Source: Xanthobacteraceae bacterium (GTDB lineage: Bacteria > Pseudomonadota > Alphaproteobacteria > Rhizobiales > Xanthobacteraceae). Taken from it: DNA of 64,000 bases. Positions 58,213-64,000 of this stretch are shown here, one piece after another (positions within the stretch are counted from its first letter, which is position 1; the number at the start of each line of letters is the position of its first letter). The translations under genes and the position numbers were made by a program. The DNA lies in contig JAIELW010000011.1 of NCBI GenBank assembly GCA_019752575.1, positions 62,001-126,000 of the forward strand. The letters are read 5' to 3'. Below the pieces are notes generated by a model, which saw only the letters and a program-made list of their open reading frames with translations, did not search any database and was not told where the DNA came from.

Positions 58213-59814
58213 CTAATTGCGCCAGCGACTGCCTTCTCGGGCATCTCGAAACAAGAATCCGTAATTTCCGGTCCCAAGTTTAATCACATCTCCGTCAGCG
58301 ATTTTCGAGGATTCCCTCGCGATTCCATTGATGAGAATCGGATTCGGCTCATCGCGATAGTCCTTCGAGCGGTTTACGATATAAAAGGACCCGTCCGGCG
58401 CGACGGAAATCAGTGCGTGATGCCGGGACACCGTGAGTTCCTGTGCGTCGGTAACGACATCATTGTCCCGCTCCCGGCCGATGGCAATGCGCGGCTTGTA
58501 GACTGCGATGGTACCTGGATCGCCGTTGAATTCGAGCCAGGCGATCGGCGCGGGCTGCCGGATCACCGTCGGCGGCTCCTCGCCGACAATTTTCGGCGTA
58601 GACGCAGGTTGTGAAGCCCCCGCAGCTTGCACTTTGCCCCGGCGCGACGAACGCCACGCAAATCCCGAGATCAACGCGCCGAACAGAAGAATGGCGACGC
58701 CCGCGAAAATTGCAGCGGTTCGCGTGAGATCATCCGTGATCCATCCGAGCGCACGGCTCGGAAAATCGTCGGCACCCATCGGCGTCGCCGGCCCTGCGCC
58801 GTTGCCCGGATTGGCGACGCCTGCCCGGAGCAGCACGGAGAAAGAAGTCGTCGCGCCCTGCGGATGGCGAAGCGCAACCTGCAGGGCGGGCGGCAAGCCG
58901 CGCACTAGCGCTTCCGCCTCGATGATGACACCGGCATGCAGGCGCGAGAGAAACTCGTTGCGGTCGCGCGGCGAGAGCGAGCGCTGCACACCCGGCGTCT
59001 CAAAGAAGAAACCGCGCGTATCGGCGCTCAACCGCCGCAAGGATTGCAGATCGCGGACATCGGCCTGCTTTTCGTAATAGCCGATCGTGACAATCCGCAC
59101 GTTCAGGCGATTGGCTTCCTGCGCGACCTGGTTGTGGCGGTAAGCGGTGTCGTCGAATTTGCCGTCGGAGGCGATCACCAGAACCTTGCGCGGCGCGTCG
59201 AACTGGCCGAGCTTTTGCACGGCTTCGAGCGCGAGCCGGTACAACTCGGTTGTGTTGTCGCCGGGACGGATTTTGTCGAGGGCCGCAGCGACTGCTTTTC
59301 CGTCGGACGTAAAATTCTGCAGCACTTCGAGCTTGGTATCGAAGGCCGCGACGGCAACACGCTGCTTCGGCGCGATATGAAAGAAAAGCTCCGCGAGGTC
59401 CTGCGTCGAGCGGCGAATACTCTCCAGGCGCGACGGATTGCTGCGATCGACGAGCACCAGGTAAGCCGTCTCGTCTTCCTCAAACATGAACGGGCGGAAC
59501 GAAGCGCTCCAGACATTGGCCGGATTGTCCCGCTCCATGATCTCGATGCCCGTGACCGCGATGTTGTCGACGTAACGGACGTCGCAACGGATCGTCGGGC
59601 GCGGACCGGCGCGATTGCCGCGGCAGGAAACGGTTCCGTCCGGAACGCCGCGCAGAAGCCGGATGTTCTCGATCGTGGTCGCGACGTTGTCGCGGACATT
59701 ACCCGCAGACGTGAATTGCGTCTGCTGCGAGAGAACCGATTGCGGACCTGCCGGAAAGCCAAGCGCGGAACCCGCAAAAAGCGCCAGCAACAACTTCCGG
59801 CAGCGGACGTTCAC
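58213..59814 (-). CDS. Signal peptide-vWA-TM-FHA protein
   Basis: The protein has 533 residues. A signal sequence (about 1-29) leads to a periplasmic von Willebrand A domain (about 115-285): AYLVLVDRSNP is the MIDAS start, with one Ser kept and the second replaced by Pro; NTTEL and VIASDGKFD supply the Thr and Asp. A membrane helix lies at about 367-387, then a linker and a cytoplasmic FHA domain (about 440-520: IAIGRERDNDVV, TVSRHHALIS, PILINGIAR). It could carry a periplasmic binding event to phosphoproteins inside. The start is GTG, overlapping the upstream gene (GTGA). Confidence 0.85.
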   Translation of the reverse strand: MNVRCRKLLLALFAGSALGFPAGPQSVLSQQTQFTSAGNVRDNVATTIENIRLLRGVPDGTVSCRGNRAGPRPTIRCDVRYVDNIAVTGIEIMERDNPANVWSASFRPFMFEEDETAYLVLVDRSNPSRLESIRRSTQDLAELFFHIAPKQRVAVAAFDTKLEVLQNFTSDGKAVAAALDKIRPGDNTTELYRLALEAVQKLGQFDAPRKVLVIASDGKFDDTAYRHNQVAQEANRLNVRIVTIGYYEKQADVRDLQSLRRLSADTRGFFFETPGVQRSLSPRDRNEFLSRLHAGVIIEAEALVRGLPPALQVALRHPQGATTSFSVLLRAGVANPGNGAGPATPMGADDFPSRALGWITDDLTRTAAIFAGVAILLFGALISGFAWRSSRRGKVQAAGASQPASTPKIVGEEPPTVIRQPAPIAWLEFNGDPGTIAVYKPRIAIGRERDNDVVTDAQELTVSRHHALISVAPDGSFYIVNRSKDYRDEPNPILINGIARESSKIADGDVIKLGTGNYGFLFRDAREGSRWRN

Positions 59815-60290
59815 ATCCTACCCCATTCGCCGCCCTTGAACCGCCAGCGGATCATGAAGATCTGCACGAAGCCGAGCAGCGCGGTGAAGGACGGAATGAA
59901 GACGCAGGCGAAGTGAATCGTGAATAGGAGGTAGTTTTCTGAAGTATGGAGTTGCGAGGCGGGCCGTGTGAAATCGAGTACGCCCCACCACACCAGCGCG
60001 AGTACGATCACGAATTCAACGATCGAGAAGAAAAACTGGAATGCAAATGGCCAGTCGCGCTCCCAGCGGAATTGCTGAAAATAAATATAGACCGGATCGA
60101 GAATGAGCCCGACCAGCAGAAGCAGCGAGAGAATCTGAAACGGCAGGATATCGTAATGCCAGCCGGCGAAGGGCAGCGACGGACTGCGCGGTCCGGCGAC
60201 CAAAAGCGAGAAGATGAAAGTGATCGGCACGCCGATCCAGAGAAAAAGAAGAATTCTGGTGAGCCAGCGGCCCTTCAACGTCGGTAACAT
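59811..60290 (-). CDS. Four-helix membrane protein of unknown function
   Basis: The protein has 159 residues with four hydrophobic stretches (about 10-31, 48-66, 84-104, 122-145) and aromatic-rich loops (WHYDILPFQ, YFQQFRWERDWPF). I recognise no family. It ends in a basic WRFKGGEWGRM tail. The overlap with the vWA-FHA gene (GTGA) and its place in the cluster suggest that it is the membrane partner of that protein. Confidence 0.7.
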   Translation of the reverse strand: MLPTLKGRWLTRILLFLWIGVPITFIFSLLVAGPRSPSLPFAGWHYDILPFQILSLLLLVGLILDPVYIYFQQFRWERDWPFAFQFFFSIVEFVIVLALVWWGVLDFTRPASQLHTSENYLLFTIHFACVFIPSFTALLGFVQIFMIRWRFKGGEWGRM

Positions 60291-60334
60291 TCTAGTCCCC
60301 TCGTCAATTTTCTTTCATGCACGAACACGCGACT

Positions 60335-62371
60335 TTACGGCGTTGCGTTGGTGCACCACTTGATCCATTGCGAGAACGAGCGCAGCGGCCCGAACAGCGA
60401 AACATTCGGCGCGCCCAGAATGCCGAGATGATCGACCGAACGCAGCGCCGCGTATTGTAGCCCCAGGAAGCTATCGACCGCGGGCTGTGGGCCGCCGAGC
60501 GTGATCTGACCCGCCGCATAAGCGCGGCCGGTGCCGTTTCGGAGTGCGGTGATCTCGTAATCGGGAGTGACCGTAATGCCGCCGACTTTCGCGCCCGAAA
60601 CGGCCGGGTTGCGCGGCAAGCGATAGGTTTCGACGAGATCGCGCAAACATGGCGAATGCGAAATGTCGCCGATCAGCCCGGTGCAATCGACGACGAAGTC
60701 GGCAACAACCTCGGCCGCGGGCTGGCTGCCCTGCGCCTTGAGCTTCATCTGGATTTTGGGGCCTTGATCCGTCTTAACAAGCTCAAGCGTCTCGAAGTGA
60801 CCAAACACGGGCTTGTACCAGCCGTCGCCGATACCGAGCTGGATGATATTGCGCCAGTCGCGGCGATCCGCGGTCGTGGTGCCGCCGATCGCTTCGTAGA
60901 TCTTCGCGCGCTCCTCGGGCGTGGCGCGCTCTACCTCGCGCAGGATTTGTCCGCCCCAGCAAGCCTTAGGCCAATTGAAGGCCTGGTTTTCGATGTGATT
61001 GTAGACGTAACGCTGCGCGCGCTTGTAACGATACCCCTCTTGCGCGCCGATAGGATTTCGCATCTGGTGAACGATCGTGATGCCGCTGTTCTTTTTTCGC
61101 GCTTCGTAGAGCCGCTGAATGATGCGCGACGCGACGATGCCGCGTCCGCGCACGACAACGGTTACGGGCATCTTGTTCTGTTCGGCCGTGCGGTAGACGA
61201 CCTCGTGATTCTCGTAAGCGTTAAACACACGCGCTTCTTCTGGAAAGCGCGCCTTGAAGGCTTGCAAATCGTCTGTAAAGCGCGTTGCTGGATAGCCGGT
61301 CGCGACATGCAGGAATTTTCCGATCATGATCCGTTCGCGCACGCCGCCGCGGGCCTGATCTTCCGGCACGCGATAGGCGACGGCATAACGCTCGTCGTTC
61401 GTTTTGCGGATGCCGAGCACGCGGCCAGAGACGAACATTTCGCGCCAGCCGATGCGCTGCGCTTCGCTGTCGATGGATTTGAATACCTCGCCGGAACGCG
61501 GCGTGAAGCTCTGCGTGAGCGAGGCTTCTCCGAACACCTGAAAAATGTGCTTCAGGCCGGTGAAGCGGAATTCTTTCAGTTCTTTCCAGGTCTCTCGGCT
61601 CGCATAACCGGGGAAGCCCCAGATGTTATCCGGCGTCGAGATCGAGTTGGAGCGCAGCCGCTCGTGCGGCGGAATCTGCGAGTTGCGGCAGAGGCGCTGA
61701 TAGTTCGCGTAAGGAATGATATCGTCGCCGATGGCGCGGATATCGCTCTTGGCAACACCGAAGATGCGCAGATGGTCCGCCCATACGAAACTGCCGAGAC
61801 CGGCGCCGACCGAAAGATACGTGATCTCGCCCACGAAATACTCGCTCGACTTTAATTCCTCCGCCGAGACGATCTCGTTCTTAAAGACATTGCGCGGAAA
61901 GCGCATTTCGTCTGGCGCGTTGGGGGCATTCAGCGCAACCTCGATGGACTGTCCGCGCGGCGCGGGAGACGGAGCGCCTGTCGCTGGTCCGCTCGCGAGC
62001 GCACGTGTCGCGTTGTCCTGCGGTACGTTAACCTTGGTTGCGGCGGCACCCGCCGCCGTCTGCGGAACAAGATGGATTTCGAACTGCGCGATGCGAATTG
62101 GCAGCGCGCCGTCCCATGGCGAGGTATCGACCTCGGTGTCTCCGATATAGGTGCGATTGGTGCTGCCACGGTCGGACACGGCGATACCATCGTCGCGCAC
62201 GAGCAGCCAGGCGTGGCGTTTCGAGATTTCCGGCGTGTCGAGCACGATCTGGTTTTCGGACGAGCGCCCGATCGCGTAATCGCCGGCTTCGGGAAGCGAG
62301 ATGCGTTCGACGCGCTTCAGCGGCCCGTCGCCGCGCTGATAGATGTCGAGCAGGATCGGAAATCTGGTCAT
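60335..62371 (-). CDS. FHA domain fused to a flavin-monooxygenase-like enzyme
   Basis: The protein has 678 residues. Residues ~1-105 are a canonical FHA domain (YAIGRSSEN, ISKRHAWL, DRGSTNRTYIGD). After a Pro/Ala linker, residues ~180-640 resemble N-hydroxylating or Baeyer-Villiger-type flavoproteins: YLSVGAGLGS at 185-194 (FAD Rossmann), HVATGYP at 355-361 (the ATG-Y motif), a second Rossmann VVVRGRGIVASRI at 406-418 (NADPH), and VDCTG at 561-565 with YAAGQI near 618. The substrate is unknown; there are no siderophore genes nearby. The FHA part would recruit it to a phosphothreonine partner. Confidence 0.8.
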   Translation of the reverse strand: MTRFPILLDIYQRGDGPLKRVERISLPEAGDYAIGRSSENQIVLDTPEISKRHAWLLVRDDGIAVSDRGSTNRTYIGDTEVDTSPWDGALPIRIAQFEIHLVPQTAAGAAATKVNVPQDNATRALASGPATGAPSPAPRGQSIEVALNAPNAPDEMRFPRNVFKNEIVSAEELKSSEYFVGEITYLSVGAGLGSFVWADHLRIFGVAKSDIRAIGDDIIPYANYQRLCRNSQIPPHERLRSNSISTPDNIWGFPGYASRETWKELKEFRFTGLKHIFQVFGEASLTQSFTPRSGEVFKSIDSEAQRIGWREMFVSGRVLGIRKTNDERYAVAYRVPEDQARGGVRERIMIGKFLHVATGYPATRFTDDLQAFKARFPEEARVFNAYENHEVVYRTAEQNKMPVTVVVRGRGIVASRIIQRLYEARKKNSGITIVHQMRNPIGAQEGYRYKRAQRYVYNHIENQAFNWPKACWGGQILREVERATPEERAKIYEAIGGTTTADRRDWRNIIQLGIGDGWYKPVFGHFETLELVKTDQGPKIQMKLKAQGSQPAAEVVADFVVDCTGLIGDISHSPCLRDLVETYRLPRNPAVSGAKVGGITVTPDYEITALRNGTGRAYAAGQITLGGPQPAVDSFLGLQYAALRSVDHLGILGAPNVSLFGPLRSFSQWIKWCTNATP

Positions 62372-62387
62372 GTTGTCGGTCGCGCCT

Positions 62388-63200
62388 TCAGCGTTTCTTT
62401 CTCGTCAATGCGATTTCGGTGACGCCTTCAGTCAGCCGGTGGCCACACCACCGGCAGTTTCCGTGCGGATCGTAGGGGTTGAGCAACTGGCAGGTGTGAT
62501 TGTGACACCGGCTCGCTTTCATGTCGGGTAACAAGATGTCTACCGGCACGCCGCCGATGTTAACGACATCGAGAGGCCGCAAGTCGAGTTGCATACCGTT
62601 CGAAACTTGCGTGTGATTGTTCACGACCACGGGCGCCTGCGCGTCGGCCGCCGACTTCACGACGCCGAGCTTGCCGCCCGCATGGATCACCGCGATCAGG
62701 TTTTCGCCTTCCAGCCGCTGGCGGCCGATGATGTCCTGAAAATTCGTGCCCGGCGTCATCGGCGCTTCCTCGAAGCGGATGCCGTTCGAACTTTTCACGC
62801 AAAGCAATAACGTCTCGCCGACGGGAAAGAGCTTCTGCTCTCCGCCGATGCGGATCGCCACGTAGAACGCGATCGGGATCGAGGGGTCGCGCTTCGCGCG
62901 CGCTACCCGGAACTGGTGCCCGCGGACTTCGAAGCGATCGCCGTCTCCAAAGTCCAGCGCCTCACCCGTCTTCATCATGCGGCCGTCATAAAGCGTGCCG
63001 TTCGTGCTCTTGTCGACGATCTGGAGGCGGCCGTCGTTCAACTCGATCACCGTATGCACGCGCGAGACGGTCTGATCGTTTGGCTCGTGGCCGATGCGGA
63101 TGCTGTTGCCGGTGCCGCGGCCGATCTTGAGTGGCAGCTTGTGCCGGCCCTGGGTCCGGTTGCCGTCCTTGATCATTTCGACGTCGACGAAATCGTCCAT
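62388..63200 (-). CDS. FHA domain protein with C-terminal zinc ribbon
   Basis: The protein has 270 residues from ATG 63200. The FHA domain (about 20-105) is canonical: LKIGRGTGNSIRIG, VSRVHTVIEL, DKSTNGTLYDG. A second beta-rich region follows (about 110-230, with VVNIGGVPVDILLP). The C-terminus has a Cys4 ribbon: C-x4-C in CHNHTC and C-x2-C in CRWC. The frame extends to a TTG at 63269 without a ribosome site, and ATG 63200 has only GAAG 11 bases upstream, so the start is uncertain. It lies 16 bases upstream of the FHA-flavoprotein gene. Confidence 0.78.
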   Translation of the reverse strand: MDDFVDVEMIKDGNRTQGRHKLPLKIGRGTGNSIRIGHEPNDQTVSRVHTVIELNDGRLQIVDKSTNGTLYDGRMMKTGEALDFGDGDRFEVRGHQFRVARAKRDPSIPIAFYVAIRIGGEQKLFPVGETLLLCVKSSNGIRFEEAPMTPGTNFQDIIGRQRLEGENLIAVIHAGGKLGVVKSAADAQAPVVVNNHTQVSNGMQLDLRPLDVVNIGGVPVDILLPDMKASRCHNHTCQLLNPYDPHGNCRWCGHRLTEGVTEIALTRKKR

Positions 63201-63482
63201 TGCTGTTCGCTTCACGTTGACCGAAGGGACGGCAATCCCGTCCGGCAGGGTGTCTTTACTCGCGTTCAAAAGCGGGAAGTTTCGCAGCGGAAGAATAGGC
63301 AGAGCAACGGCACCTGGGCAACGGCACGGGCCTCACACCCGAACCAGAAACCCAGTTGTCACAAGGCTGATCGCTTTCCGCCGATTGTCCGATGCACTCC
63401 CCGCCCTTGCCGTCAGCGCTTCCGCAGTTTGCGCTAAGGCCGGTGTCCGGGCCAGTCGAAACTTTGTGATCGGCAACCCCGC

Positions 63483-64000
63483 CTAGCGCGCGGGCGCCGT
63501 CGGCCCCTGCCCGGCGCGTATCAGCCGCATTACCGTGTCGATCATGCGGATTTGCGCGCCGGTATCGTCGTCATCAACGACCTCGATATTCACATAAGGC
63601 AGGTTTCGCAGAACAGCGTAATTCGAGAGCGAGCAGTCGTTCCGCTCGACGTGCTCGTAGAGGACGTGAATCCCGTCCGCATTCAGCGCGGCAACGAATC
63701 GGGAAAGCTGTGCATCGGAACCCGGCAGCTGGCGGGACGCCACATATATAAGAGTGTCGTCAGGCGACTTGGCCCGGATCGGCCGGGGAGCGGAAAATTC
63801 GGTGATGTTCGAGTCCGGCTTGCGCTCGATTCCGATGGAGACGCTGCCTTTGCTCTTTTCCTCGTCCGGCTCCGGCACGATGTCGTAGCCCGGCTTGTTC
63901 GTATGGAGCGCGATGACGGGCTGGCCTTTGCTATGCCAGCGCATGAACTGCCGGGTGAACTGCGGCGAGCGCGCGAGCTGCAGGCGGCACTTGCCTTCGC
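63483..64000 (-). CDS. Unidentified protein, C-terminal part (partial)
   Basis: The frame is open from the window edge to the stop at 63483, giving at least 172 residues. An internal ATG at 63944 is probably not the start, since the frame reads on upstream (CRLQLARSPQFTRQFMRW). The visible part alternates beta-type runs (PVIALHTN, DTLIYVAS, GIHVLYEHV, YVNIEVVDDD) with helices, like an alpha/beta fold. I do not recognise the family. It is the first visible gene of the FHA/PP2C cluster, with a 282-base gap to the next that shows no clear promoter. Confidence 0.6.
   Translation of the reverse strand, partial: EGKCRLQLARSPQFTRQFMRWHSKGQPVIALHTNKPGYDIVPEPDEEKSKGSVSIGIERKPDSNITEFSAPRPIRAKSPDDTLIYVASRQLPGSDAQLSRFVAALNADGIHVLYEHVERNDCSLSNYAVLRNLPYVNIEVVDDDDTGAQIRMIDTVMRLIRAGQGPTAPAR

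Overview
The window is a gene-dense, high-GC stretch of a chromosome from an alphaproteobacterium, most likely of the order Hyphomicrobiales (Rhizobiales), near the Nitrobacteraceae/Xanthobacteraceae type. The evidence is the order of the division and cell-wall cluster, EcfG-type general-stress promoters (GGAAC-N16/17-CGTT), typical small proteins (DUF3309, DUF1127-like), and dispersed palindromes of the kind found between genes in this order. No plasmid, phage, insertion sequence, CRISPR array or tRNA gene was seen. Genus and species cannot be fixed from the sequence.

Layout: 1-9.8 kb holds the end of folA, an AsmA-like protein, a GlcD/LDHD-type FAD dehydrogenase, a small thioesterase, a DUF1127-like peptide, prmA and uvrD. 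9.8-11.9 kb holds an M24 aminopeptidase and a DUF3309 peptide. 11.8-36.8 kb is one very long co-directional minus-strand block. Read in the direction of transcription it is mraZ-rsmH-ftsL-ftsI-murE-murF-mraY-murD-ftsW-murG-murC-murB-ddl-ftsQ-ftsA-ftsZ (dcw cluster), then lpxC-bamD-recN-ligA. Many genes overlap by 1-4 bases. The mraZ promoter overlaps 10-bp-periodic MraZ boxes. 37-43 kb holds a large DUF2339 membrane protein, a cell-wall amidase, two tandem lytic transglycosylases, the RNase P RNA and a 27-residue membrane peptide. 43-49 kb is the methionine operon (ArsR-methyltransferase fusion, metF, metH) with a palindromic operator. 49-53.4 kb holds an OpgC-type acyltransferase with two SGNH-fold periplasmic proteins, then a thioesterase/MarR divergon and a GST. 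53.4-56.3 kb holds ettA and a stress-type glycosyltransferase.

The least familiar part is 56.4-64 kb. It is a minus-strand phospho-signalling cluster: an unidentified protein cut by the window edge, an FHA-zinc ribbon protein, an FHA domain fused to a flavin-monooxygenase-like enzyme, a 4-TM protein, a signal peptide-vWA-TM-FHA protein, a divergent FHA protein and a membrane-anchored PP2C phosphatase. No kinase is visible in the window. This looks like a phosphothreonine-controlled membrane assembly with a redox enzyme recruited to it. I cannot match it to a described system.

The non-coding layer is also notable. A ~160-bp twin-hairpin element occurs twice, each time ending directly against a start codon (a thioesterase and murD), with a compensatory base change between the copies. 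A 114-bp double palindrome has inserted in frame into ftsA. Three EcfG-type promoters drive two tiny membrane proteins and a glycosyltransferase. Three copies of a REP-like palindrome include one inside the dcw cluster.
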